From a candidate division Kazan bacterium RIFCSPLOWO2_01_FULL_48_13 (GTDB lineage: Bacteria; Patescibacteriota; Kazan-3B-28; UBA10110), in NCBI GenBank assembly GCA_001771275.1, contig METE01000004.1:135819-171268 (forward strand): a DNA stretch of 35,450 nucleotides. Direction: 5' to 3'. A program made the translations under genes and the position numbers. Of this stretch, positions 9,101 to 18,152 are shown in pieces (within the stretch, counting starts at the first letter, position 1; each line of letters starts with the position of its first letter). The notes under the pieces are model-generated. The model was not told where the DNA came from. It did not search any database and saw nothing but the letters and a program-made list of their open reading frames with translations.

Positions 9101-10267
9101 TTAAGCTTCGGTTGATCCTTCAGTTGTCTTAGGCGGCGTTATTTCAGTGGTTGGCTCGATCGGTGCTTCGGCCGATTCGACTACTTCGGAGGACTCTGCA
9201 GCTTCCTCCGCTGCGGCTACTCCCGGCAGCGGCATCCCTTCTTTATCAACTTCAATCTGCCAGCCAGTTAGTTTGCTCGCCAACCGGACATTCTGGCCTG
9301 CCTTACCGATCGTCAAAGAGAGCTGATCGCCGGCCACTTTAATTTTAGCGGTTTTAGCGGATTCGTGCAGCTCTACTTCATCAACCTTGGCTGGCGCCAA
9401 AGCATTGATGATAAACTGCTGAGCGTTCACATCCCATAGCACGATGTCGATCTTCTCTTCGCCGATCTCTGCCATTACTGCCTGCACCCGGACCCCTCGT
9501 CGACCAACCAGTGAACCCACTGGGTCAATCGCCTCCTGATGAGAGACCACCGCCACCTTCGAGCGAACCCCGGCCTCGCGGGCAATACCTTTGATCTCGA
9601 CCGTTCCCGCAGTAATCTCCGGTACCTCCATCTCAAACAGCCGCCGGATCATCTCGGGATGCGCCCGCGAGACGATCACCTGCGGATCACGGCCGCCGGA
9701 TTGAACTTCGACTACATAAACTTTAAACCGTTGTCCCACATAATACCGATCAGTCCGCGACTGTTCCGACGGGAACAGAATACCGGAAGTTTTGCCGATG
9801 TCGATCATTACCACATCACCCTCGATCCGTTGGACCACACCCTGCACCAATTGGCCGATCTTGGATTGATATTCAGTAAAGATGATGTCGCGCTCCGCCT
9901 CCCGCAATCGCTGCAGGATAACCTGTTTGGCAGTCTGGGCGGCTACCCGACCGTACTCCGCCGGTGGAAAGACCTCTTCTTTTATCTCGCCCTCCAGCTC
10001 AGCTTTCTTATCAATCTTTTTAGCGTCTTTGAGTGAGATCTCCTTCATCGGGTCTTCTACCGTTTCGACAATCTTATGCACCACAAAGATTCGGGTCTTT
10101 TCGGTTTCAGGATCGATCTGGGCCACGATCGTCTGTTCCTTCTGGCCAAAATCCTTCCGATAAGCGGCGGCTAAAGCCGCCTCAACCGTTTCTAAGACCA
10201 CCTCTTTGGGGATACCTTTCTCTTCGGCAATCTGATTGATCGCTGACATAAATTGGGATGATTCCAT
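9101..10267 (-). CDS. nusA: transcription termination/antitermination factor NusA
   Basis: S1 and KH motifs: VDPVGSLVGRRGVRVQAVMAEIGEEKIDIVLWD..., TIGKAGQNVRLASKLTGWQIEV. Confidence 0.96.
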   Translation of the reverse strand: MESSQFMSAINQIAEEKGIPKEVVLETVEAALAAAYRKDFGQKEQTIVAQIDPETEKTRIFVVHKIVETVEDPMKEISLKDAKKIDKKAELEGEIKEEVFPPAEYGRVAAQTAKQVILQRLREAERDIIFTEYQSKIGQLVQGVVQRIEGDVVMIDIGKTSGILFPSEQSRTDRYYVGQRFKVYVVEVQSGGRDPQVIVSRAHPEMIRRLFEMEVPEITAGTVEIKGIAREAGVRSKVAVVSHQEAIDPVGSLVGRRGVRVQAVMAEIGEEKIDIVLWDVNAQQFIINALAPAKVDEVELHESAKTAKIKVAGDQLSLTIGKAGQNVRLASKLTGWQIEVDKEGMPLPGVAAAEEAAESSEVVESAEAPIEPTTEITPPKTTEGSTEA

Positions 10268-10285
10268 AACTCTCCTTTAGCTCTT

Positions 10286-10308
10286 AAAAAAGTGGGCTGC
10301 ACCCACTT
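10286..10308 (-). terminator. Rho-independent terminator
   Basis: Minus strand AAGTGGG-TGCAG-CCCACTT followed by TTTT, downstream of yraN. Confidence 0.75.
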
Positions 10309-10358
10309 CATCCAACAAAGTCAATCTATCATATCTCGGGTAAAAGTCAAATTAAAGG

Positions 10359-10712
10359 CTAAAAAGCATGGTCAATCAACCAGGCCTGATAGCGCCGGTC
10401 AGCCGGTCGATAGATGACTTCGACCACCCCAAAGTCGACCGGGCCAGGATGTCGGGCAGCTACTATATGGTAGTCAGCCAACCGCCGTAGCCGCCGCTGC
10501 TTGTCGTAAGTAACCGCCTCGCCCGGCCAGCCAAAGGATAGTCCAGCCCGGGTTTTAACTTCGATGAAATATCGTACACCCATTCGTTCGGCAATAATAT
10601 CTATCTCGCCCAGCGGGCAGACAAAATTCCGTTCAAGAATAATAAACCCTAAGGCAGCCAGCAGCTTGCCCGCCACTATTTCACCCGATTGGCCCAGGGC
10701 AGCTTCTCTCAC
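10359..10712 (-). CDS. YraN/UPF0102 family endonuclease-like protein
   Basis: GEIVAGKLLAALGFIILERNFVCPLGEIDIIAERMGVRYFIEVKTR. Confidence 0.94.
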   Translation of the reverse strand: MREAALGQSGEIVAGKLLAALGFIILERNFVCPLGEIDIIAERMGVRYFIEVKTRAGLSFGWPGEAVTYDKQRRLRRLADYHIVAARHPGPVDFGVVEVIYRPADRRYQAWLIDHAF

Positions 10713-11362
10713 TGCGACAACTGCAGATTAGCAGTAGCAGAGACAGTCTGCTTTACCGGTTTAAAACTTTGGCGATGCCAGCAGGATACACCCAGCTCCC
10801 GCAGTTTGATTTGATGGAACGCGGTACCGTAACCCTTATTAACCGATAGGCCATATCCCGGAGTTAGTTGGTCGATCTCATCCATCATTCGATCCCGTGC
10901 TACCTTGGCCACAATCGAAGCGGCAGCAATCGATAGGGACTTCTGATCGCCATCAATGATTCCCATCGATGGCGCGCCGGAGAATCCCACCCGAAACCCA
11001 TCTACCAAAATAAAATCCGGCCTGATCGAGAGATTACTCACCGCCCGACGCATGGCTAAATAGGTGGCCTGCCCCACTCCCATCTCGTCCAACTCATTGT
11101 TCTCAACGATGCCAATTCCAATGTCGGTCGCTAACCGGTAGACTTTTAATAAGATACTTTCCCGCTGCCGAGGAGTTAATAATTTCGAATCATTAATTCC
11201 ATACGAACGATTTAAAAAGGGCAGCACAACTGCTGCCGCCACTACTGGTCCAGCCCACGCTCCTCGACCAGCCTCATCCACTCCGACCACCACCAAATTA
11301 CCCTGGGATCTAAGCTCCCGTTCAAATTTGAAATTAGGCTTGACCTTCCTCTGTCTCCTCAC
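10709..11362 (-). CDS. rnhB: ribonuclease HII
   Basis: VVGVDEAGRGAWAGPVVAAAVVL...INDSKLLTPRQRE...SIVAKVARDR. Confidence 0.96.
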   Translation of the reverse strand: MRRQRKVKPNFKFERELRSQGNLVVVGVDEAGRGAWAGPVVAAAVVLPFLNRSYGINDSKLLTPRQRESILLKVYRLATDIGIGIVENNELDEMGVGQATYLAMRRAVSNLSIRPDFILVDGFRVGFSGAPSMGIIDGDQKSLSIAAASIVAKVARDRMMDEIDQLTPGYGLSVNKGYGTAFHQIKLRELGVSCWHRQSFKPVKQTVSATANLQLSQ

Positions 11363-11870
11363 CGCTGGGCACCTCCGCCTCTACTGTATCATCAGCCGAG
11401 GGTGTGGTCGAAGGCGCATCGGAAGTTACCTGAGCACTATCTTGCGCTTTAGCGGCCTCTACCGCTTCCGCCAGCTCTGCTTCAGTTGGGACCTGTTCCT
11501 CGTCGGCCGTCGCCACTAATTCCCAAACATCGCGATCGATCTTTTTATCCTTCATTTTAAGCGCCTTGCCGGATAACTCACGCAGATAATAGAGCTTTGA
11601 CCGGCGGACTTGCGAACCTTTTTTAAATTCGATTTTAACGATATTGGGAGACTGCAGCAGGTAGACTCGCTCTACCCCCACCCCTGAGGCGATCTTTCGA
11701 ACTGTAAAAGTAGCGTTGGGGCCAACCTGCCCGTGCGTCTTGATCACAATACCCTCAAATACCTGGATCCGCTCCTTGTCGCCCTCTTTGATCTTTTGAT
11801 GGACCCGGACAATATCCCCCGGGTGAACCTCGGGTAGTTTGGACTTGGATTGAACTAAACTTTTAACCAT
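11334..11870 (-). CDS. rplS: 50S ribosomal protein L19 with acidic C-terminal extension
   Basis: HPGDIVRVHQKIKEGDKERIQVFEGIVIKTHGQVGPNATFTVRKIASGVGVERVYLLQSPNI...KLYYLR. Confidence 0.96.
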   Translation of the reverse strand: MVKSLVQSKSKLPEVHPGDIVRVHQKIKEGDKERIQVFEGIVIKTHGQVGPNATFTVRKIASGVGVERVYLLQSPNIVKIEFKKGSQVRRSKLYYLRELSGKALKMKDKKIDRDVWELVATADEEQVPTEAELAEAVEAAKAQDSAQVTSDAPSTTPSADDTVEAEVPSGEETEEGQA

Positions 11871-11922
11871 AGCTTTATATACCTCGCTATGTTAGCAGAA
11901 AGGCTGACGGTAATCAAGAGGT

Positions 11923-11953
11923 AAAAAAATCGGGGTGGCTGGAGGCCACCCCG
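11923..11953 (-). terminator. Rho-independent terminator
   Basis: Minus strand CGGGGTGGC-CTCCA-GCCACCCCG followed by ATTTTTTT. Confidence 0.85.
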
Positions 11954-11956
11954 GGA

Positions 11957-13903
11957 TTACCGGGACGGTTTGATCGCCAACTGAGAGGCTCCCTCTTTCG
12001 TCAGCCAAAAGAATTCACTTAAATCTGGCTCCGCTTTGGTACAATCCAAAAACGATTGAATGTCCAGCAGATAGATGCCACTGACTCTATCCCACTCACC
12101 TACTAAATAGAGATGATTGTAGACAGGATCATAAGCGGCTTCGGAAAAATTGAACTGCCGATCAAGCGTCAATACAACATCTGTGTCATTCTGTTCAATG
12201 TTCCACTGGGCTGGATCGTATCGTACCTCAACCGACAGATGTTTGGCTAATAAACCGGTGACTACCGTGATTCGCTGGCTGTCAACTGCACTGCCTAAGC
12301 CAATCACGATCATACCGCCGATCGGTCCTTTAACCAGAAACGGCCGGGAACAATTGGATTGAATCAAGTTAGTCGCCGCTGCATTGCGTTCCCGCGGACT
12401 CACCCAGCGCAATTCATTAGAACTATCGACAATATAGAGTCGGCCCAATAGCTGATCGACCGTCCACACCGGCGGAGCGATCAATGTAATGTCGGTAGCC
12501 ACCACTGCCCGATCGTCATTCGCCAATCGATGAACTAATAGATTGCTGGCACTTTGGTAAGTTAGCCATCGATCATTCGGCGACCAAGCGGGACACCGAC
12601 TCTGCCCATCAAAACTGATCTGATGAGCCGCCACTCCCGACCAAACATAGATGTTGCTGACACCGTCATCATCAACATCAAACGCCAAGCTCTCGCCCGT
12701 ATCATCAAATTGAGGATGGCCGTGAACTCCTGCGATCGATAGCGTGTACGATCTTTCCCAATTCTCGTCCGCCAAAGTCAGTTGGCCATCCGGATTGATG
12801 TAAGCGAACCTCGCCCAAGCGAGAGCGCCATTCCCATCATTGGGAAGTTCAATAATATCCGGCGTAGCCGGCAGATCTGTCTCAACCCAATTAGACCTTA
12901 GCCTTAACACCTGATCGAGCCACTCCAGGGTCAATCGATCGAGAGCCAGATCGCCTTTGCCCGACACCAAGTCCCAATGATCGTAGCCATCGAGTATTTG
13001 ATAGAAGGGCACTTGGCCGTTGAGAATTCCGGAGGATACTGGCACCAATCCATCGCTCCGTCGGTCCATTTTGCTATCGCTGCCCCAGGCAGATTGAGCA
13101 ATGAGTGTCGCGCCCAATTCAGCAAACTGTCGATTGTCTTGAATGCCACCCATAAATCCCCGCTCCGCCAATAGCGCATCAACTAAATTAATGTTGCGCT
13201 CCCAAAAACTAACTGATGGAGTAGCGATCCGGCCGACAAAAAACTTTAACCGGCTATGGGGAGTCTTGGATTCTGGGTAGCTCACCGCCAACTGTTCTGT
13301 CCCCACTGCCAATCGATCAAACAACGGAATTAATTTAGCGTACAGCACTGGGAATGTTTTCTCTACTGCCTGATCCCGCACATTTTTGTGCGCTATCGGG
13401 GTAGATAGAATTGGACCGCCCAGCAATGCGCCGCCCGCCACATTCTGGTAGCGCTGATCCAACAGCCAACCAACCACCGCGCCTTCGCTATGGGCCACCA
13501 CAGCGATGGCACAGTTATCGCCAAAATTGCGATTACCGGCAATGGTTCGGGACAGATCGTCGGCTATTTTGGCAATATCCTGATTGGGGTAGTAACCGTA
13601 AAACCAATACTCGGCCAACGCGCTGACTTTGGCCCCAAACATCTCCGGCCCCAGCTGCTCGAAATTCCCAGTTTTGATGCTAAAGTAATCCTCCAACTCG
13701 GCTGGGTTGAGTCCATGGGGATCGGTAGTCGTTACACAACCGGGAATAAAAATGATCTTCTTGGGCGAATCAGCTGTTTGGTCCGACCAGCGCACCAATC
13801 GACCATTGCCCGGTTCGACCGCTGACTGATCGGTCGGCTTAACACATGCAGCCAGCCACATTAGCACTAACGCCAAACCCAAAATGCGCCGCATAACTAT
13901 CAC
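11957..13903 (-). CDS. lipoprotein with alpha/beta-hydrolase (PGAP1/lipase-like) domain and C-terminal WD40/PD40-like beta-propeller
   Basis: Lipobox LAAC; FIPGC; nucleophile motif VAHSEGAV; candidate Asp RRSDGLVPVSS and His GYDHWDL; later PQFDDTGESLAFDVDDDGVSNIYVW and CPAWSPNDRWLTYQS blade motifs. Confidence 0.65.
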   Translation of the reverse strand: MIVMRRILGLALVLMWLAACVKPTDQSAVEPGNGRLVRWSDQTADSPKKIIFIPGCVTTTDPHGLNPAELEDYFSIKTGNFEQLGPEMFGAKVSALAEYWFYGYYPNQDIAKIADDLSRTIAGNRNFGDNCAIAVVAHSEGAVVGWLLDQRYQNVAGGALLGGPILSTPIAHKNVRDQAVEKTFPVLYAKLIPLFDRLAVGTEQLAVSYPESKTPHSRLKFFVGRIATPSVSFWERNINLVDALLAERGFMGGIQDNRQFAELGATLIAQSAWGSDSKMDRRSDGLVPVSSGILNGQVPFYQILDGYDHWDLVSGKGDLALDRLTLEWLDQVLRLRSNWVETDLPATPDIIELPNDGNGALAWARFAYINPDGQLTLADENWERSYTLSIAGVHGHPQFDDTGESLAFDVDDDGVSNIYVWSGVAAHQISFDGQSRCPAWSPNDRWLTYQSASNLLVHRLANDDRAVVATDITLIAPPVWTVDQLLGRLYIVDSSNELRWVSPRERNAAATNLIQSNCSRPFLVKGPIGGMIVIGLGSAVDSQRITVVTGLLAKHLSVEVRYDPAQWNIEQNDTDVVLTLDRQFNFSEAAYDPVYNHLYLVGEWDRVSGIYLLDIQSFLDCTKAEPDLSEFFWLTKEGASQLAIKPSR

Positions 13904-13943
13904 CTCCTTCGGCGCTCAGCCTAAATCTCAAAGTACAGCATGC

Positions 13944-16900
13944 TCAGCTGGAGAGTTCCTTAATTAAATTCTGCTCCAACTCCTTGGTTTGATTGATCTT
14001 GGTCGTAGTCTTCAGCCGCTGCCAGACATTTTTAGCCAAGACCTCGATCTCAACCCCCATCTCACCGGGGTGCTGCCCTAACATCTGTTTGAGCGATTTT
14101 AATCTATCGGCGCCAAACTCTTTCGGCAGCCTGACTACCAAATTGCCCGCCTGATATCTAAAATAACCGCGATCAGCTGGCGGCGGCGTCATAGTGGCCG
14201 AGCCGCCGTTTGGTCGAGAAAACGGCGCGTTCCGTTTTAACTCAGCCAAAGCCGTTTCGGTAACCTCAATGATAGTTTCGGCGACAATCTTGGCTTCACT
14301 GCGTACGATGATCTCGCCCTCTTCTTCGCTCACCTGATCTTTAACATTGATCCGGCCATCGATTACCACCACTCGATCAATCGTCAATAGGTCGCGTAGG
14401 GCCTGCAGCACTTTGGGAAAAACGATCACCTCCAGACTCCCGGTCAGATCTTCCAGACGCATAAACATCATTTCTTCGCCCAGCTTAGTTTTGACTCGCT
14501 GGACCGAGGCGATGATCCCGCCGACTCGCGTCTTCTTGCCGTCGCTGTTCTCGTGCAATGTATTGATCGGGGTTACCAGCCCTGCCAACTGCGGCCCTAA
14601 TTCTTTGAGTGGATGCTTGGACACAAAAGTGCCCAACAACTCTTTTTCCCAAGCCAACCGCTCTTTCTCGGTTGATAAGGGACCGGGTTTTAACTGCAAT
14701 ACGGGAGCCGTGGCCATCTCTTTGCCAAAGATCCCCATTTGATTGATATCGCTGTCGCGATGCAGTCTCACTACAAATTCGACCATCCCCTCCACATTGT
14801 CAAACAGCTGCCGCCGATCGCCGAACTCATCCAAGGCCCCCGCTTTAGCCAGCGACTCCAAGGTTTTCTTATTTAGCGCGTCTTTCGGTACCCGAGTTAA
14901 GAAATCCACCAGATTAGCATAGGCGCCGTGTTCCTGGCGCTCGTCTACGATCAAGTCGGAGACCTTGCGGCCTACATTTTTTATTACATTGAGGCCAAAT
15001 CTAATATTGCCGCCATCTTTCACCACCGCGAAATCGGTAAAGCTTTCGTTAACCGACGGGGGCATTACTTTAATATTAAGATGCTCCGCCTCGGCGATAT
15101 TTTTGGCCACCTTATCCAGATCACCTTGGTCCGATGTCATCAAAGCTGCCAAAAATTCATTGGGATAATGCGCCTTTAAGTAAGCCGTTTGATAAGCGAT
15201 CATCGCATAGCAGCTGGCGTGAGCTTTGTTAAATCCATATCGGGCAAACGGCTCGACGAACTCAAACAAATGTTCAGCGATCCTTTTGTCCACTCCGTGG
15301 GCGATACCGCCTTCGATAAACTTCTTTTTCTGCTCGAACAACAGCGATTCGATCTTTTTACCGATCGCCTTTCTTAAGACATCCGCCTCACCCATGGTAA
15401 ATCCGCACAGATCCCGGGCAATTCTTAAGACCTGCTCTTGATAGACAGCGATACCGTAGGTCTCTTTGAGGATTGGCTCCAATTTGGGATGCAGATATTC
15501 AATTTTTTTTCTGCCGTGCTTACGATCAATAAAGTCCGGGATCAGCTCGATCGGTCCCGGCCGATACAGCGCCACCATTGCGATGATGTCCGAGAAGATC
15601 GAAGGTTTTAGAGCCTGTAAATTGCGCTTCATTCCGTCGCTTTCCAGCTGGAATACACCAGTGGTCAGGCCCCGACTCAATAACTGGTAGGTCGGCTTAT
15701 CGCCCAGGGGGATCTTGGATATATCAATTTCCACCTCGCGGGTCTTTCGAATAATGCGCAGGGCGTTTTTGATAATGGTAAGGTTTTTTAATCCCAAAAA
15801 ATCAATCTTCAGCAAGCCCAGCTTTTCGATCGGGAACATCGAGTACTGGGTGACCAGAGAAATGTCTCCCTTGCTGGCTGTTTGCAGTGGAGTGTAGTTG
15901 ACTAAATCCTGGTCGGCAATCACCACCCCAGCTGCGTGAACCGAAGTGTGGCGCACTACCCCCTCTAACTTGCGCGCCAGATCGATCAGGCTTTTAATCT
16001 TGGCATCTTGATCGTACAGGCCTTTTAGCTCGTCGACCGCCTTGATCGCTTCGTCCAACCCCATCCCAAACGGCACTAATTTAGCGATGCGGTCCATTTC
16101 GGAGTAGCTGAATCCCAGCGCCCGGCCAGTATCCCGCACGGCCGCCCGCGCCGCCATCGTACCAAAGGTAACAATCTGCGCTACCCGGTCTTTGCCGTAT
16201 TTGCTTACGACATATTCGATCACTTCACCGCGCCTGTCATCGGCAAAGTCAATATCAAAATCCGGCATCGAGATGCGTTCAGGATTCAAGAATCGCTCAA
16301 AGATCAGATCGTATTCCAGCGGATCAAGATCAGTGATGTTAAGCACATAGGAGACCAGGCTAGCCGCTCCGCTCCCTCGTCCCGGACCAACTACGATTCC
16401 ATGATCCTTCGCCCAGTGGATAAAATCAGCTACCACCAAAAAATACGACTCGTAGTTCATCTGATGAATCACCGATAACTCATACTCTAACCGCTGTTTA
16501 ACGACATCCAAAGGATTATCGCCAAACCGCCACTTAGTTCCTTTTACCACCATATCGAACAGCCGGCTTTGCGGCGTCTCCCCTTCCGGCAAATCAAATC
16601 GCGGCAAGATAATCTTGCCTAATTCTAATTTAACCTCGCACTGATCAGCTATCTTGCGCGTGTTGCTGATAGCTTCCGGCACATCGCCAAACGCCGCCAT
16701 CAATTCCGCCGGATCGGTCAGATCAAAAATCTCGCCCTTCATACTAAACCGTTTTTCGTCGGTTACCTTGGCTCCAGTCTGAACACACAGCAACACATCT
16801 TGCGCCTCGGCATCTTCGGCGCACAGATAGTGAGAATCGCAGGTGACCACCAGCGGCAAACTACGCTCACGGGCGATTAGTTTTAGCCGCTCATTAACTA

Positions 16901-17468
16901 TCTGCTGATCGGCGATATGCGGATGATGCTGCATCTCTAAATAGTAATTGCCGGGAAAAACTTTCTGATGCCAGGCTAACAGTTCCTCAATTCGTTTTTC
17001 ATCACCCGCTAAGACAGCCGACGGCAGCTCCCCCCTTAAGCACCCCGATAACACCACCAACCCTTCGGCGTGCTGCTCCAAAAACTCATAATCGATCCGC
17101 GGCCGATAGTAGTAGCCATCGATATGCGCCTTGGTGCTGATCTTCATTAAATTAAGATAGCCCTGAAAGTTGCGGGCCAGCAGCGTCAGATGAAAATAAT
17201 CTTTCTTGCCGGTAGCGGTCGGCGTTTTATTCAATAAGCTGCCCCGCACAATATAGATCTCACAGCCGATGATCGGTTTGATCCCAGCCTTAAGGCAGCC
17301 TTCATAAAATTCGATCACACCGTACATCGCCCCGTGATCGGTGAGCGCCAATGCATCGCCCCCCTGCTCCTTGGCTTTGGCAATCAGATCAGGGATCTTG
17401 CTTAGGCCATCCAACAGGCTGTAGTGGCTATGAACATGCAGATGAACAAATTTTGCTTTCTCATCCAT
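13944..17468 (-). CDS. dnaE: DNA polymerase III subunit alpha
   Basis: PHP domain FVHLHVHSHYSLLDGLSKIPDL; GPGRGSGAASLVSYVL; PDFDIDFADDRR; no intein-like interruption. Confidence 0.97.
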   Translation of the reverse strand: MDEKAKFVHLHVHSHYSLLDGLSKIPDLIAKAKEQGGDALALTDHGAMYGVIEFYEGCLKAGIKPIIGCEIYIVRGSLLNKTPTATGKKDYFHLTLLARNFQGYLNLMKISTKAHIDGYYYRPRIDYEFLEQHAEGLVVLSGCLRGELPSAVLAGDEKRIEELLAWHQKVFPGNYYLEMQHHPHIADQQIVNERLKLIARERSLPLVVTCDSHYLCAEDAEAQDVLLCVQTGAKVTDEKRFSMKGEIFDLTDPAELMAAFGDVPEAISNTRKIADQCEVKLELGKIILPRFDLPEGETPQSRLFDMVVKGTKWRFGDNPLDVVKQRLEYELSVIHQMNYESYFLVVADFIHWAKDHGIVVGPGRGSGAASLVSYVLNITDLDPLEYDLIFERFLNPERISMPDFDIDFADDRRGEVIEYVVSKYGKDRVAQIVTFGTMAARAAVRDTGRALGFSYSEMDRIAKLVPFGMGLDEAIKAVDELKGLYDQDAKIKSLIDLARKLEGVVRHTSVHAAGVVIADQDLVNYTPLQTASKGDISLVTQYSMFPIEKLGLLKIDFLGLKNLTIIKNALRIIRKTREVEIDISKIPLGDKPTYQLLSRGLTTGVFQLESDGMKRNLQALKPSIFSDIIAMVALYRPGPIELIPDFIDRKHGRKKIEYLHPKLEPILKETYGIAVYQEQVLRIARDLCGFTMGEADVLRKAIGKKIESLLFEQKKKFIEGGIAHGVDKRIAEHLFEFVEPFARYGFNKAHASCYAMIAYQTAYLKAHYPNEFLAALMTSDQGDLDKVAKNIAEAEHLNIKVMPPSVNESFTDFAVVKDGGNIRFGLNVIKNVGRKVSDLIVDERQEHGAYANLVDFLTRVPKDALNKKTLESLAKAGALDEFGDRRQLFDNVEGMVEFVVRLHRDSDINQMGIFGKEMATAPVLQLKPGPLSTEKERLAWEKELLGTFVSKHPLKELGPQLAGLVTPINTLHENSDGKKTRVGGIIASVQRVKTKLGEEMMFMRLEDLTGSLEVIVFPKVLQALRDLLTIDRVVVIDGRINVKDQVSEEEGEIIVRSEAKIVAETIIEVTETALAELKRNAPFSRPNGGSATMTPPPADRGYFRYQAGNLVVRLPKEFGADRLKSLKQMLGQHPGEMGVEIEVLAKNVWQRLKTTTKINQTKELEQNLIKELSS

Positions 17469-17510
17469 AGTTAAAACCCAAGGAATACCCTCTATTGTAA
17501 CAGATGGTTT

Positions 17511-18152
17511 TTACCGTTTCCGGCGCTCAAAAAATATCCAGCTCACCGCCACCACCCCTAAAATAATGGCTAACAGCAAGATCAGCCACCAGACCCAGCT
17601 TAAAACAAAATGAGTAAAACCCACTGCCAGATCGACCAGCCATTGGCCTGGCGCAGTATCAGCCAAAAACCACACTCCCACCAAAAATATCAATACTCCT
17701 ACCAATAACCCGCGCAGCAGCTGCGGATGCGATTCGCCAAAATACACCCACTCGTTGATAAATCGCTGCCACCAGCCTTTGGCTTCAAAATCACGGCCCA
17801 TTAAATCCAAAATGGCTTGTAGATAGATCGCTGTGGCATGTTCAGCCGTCTTCCGATCAATCGTAAACCCCGGCACCTCCACAATATCTTCGTAAACTTT
17901 GCGCGATTCCAATACCCCTTTTAAATTAGACAGCTGCCCTGCCACATTTTGGATTGCTTCGTGCATCGTCTCGCCAAAGCTGACAATCCCTAAGACTTCA
18001 CGGAACAATTTGTCCGCCTCGATCACCGCCATCCCGTAGGCCAGGTGATGCTTCATCGACAGCAGCCGCTCAATTCGCTTCCACTCTTTCTCGATGATGA
18101 TCTCTTCCTGATCCATCGCTTTAGTGGGCTCTTGGTCGTCCATACTATTCAA
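17511..18152 (-). CDS. conserved-looking membrane protein of unknown function (two C-terminal TM helices)
   Basis: ORF overlaps the leuS stop by 8 nt; hydrophobic stretches LLRGLLVGVLIFLVGVWFLA and VWWLILLLAIILGVVAVSWIFF. Confidence 0.75.
   Translation of the reverse strand: MNSMDDQEPTKAMDQEEIIIEKEWKRIERLLSMKHHLAYGMAVIEADKLFREVLGIVSFGETMHEAIQNVAGQLSNLKGVLESRKVYEDIVEVPGFTIDRKTAEHATAIYLQAILDLMGRDFEAKGWWQRFINEWVYFGESHPQLLRGLLVGVLIFLVGVWFLADTAPGQWLVDLAVGFTHFVLSWVWWLILLLAIILGVVAVSWIFFERRKR

Noticed and set aside
9539-10036. 165-aa plus-strand ORF
   Set aside because: Antisense to nusA; no recognisable motif.
14347-14742. 131-aa plus-strand ORF and other plus-strand ORFs within dnaE
   Set aside because: Shadow ORFs of dnaE.
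13944-17468. Possible intein in dnaE
   Set aside because: PHP, polymerase and OB regions read continuously with no splicing-motif insertion.
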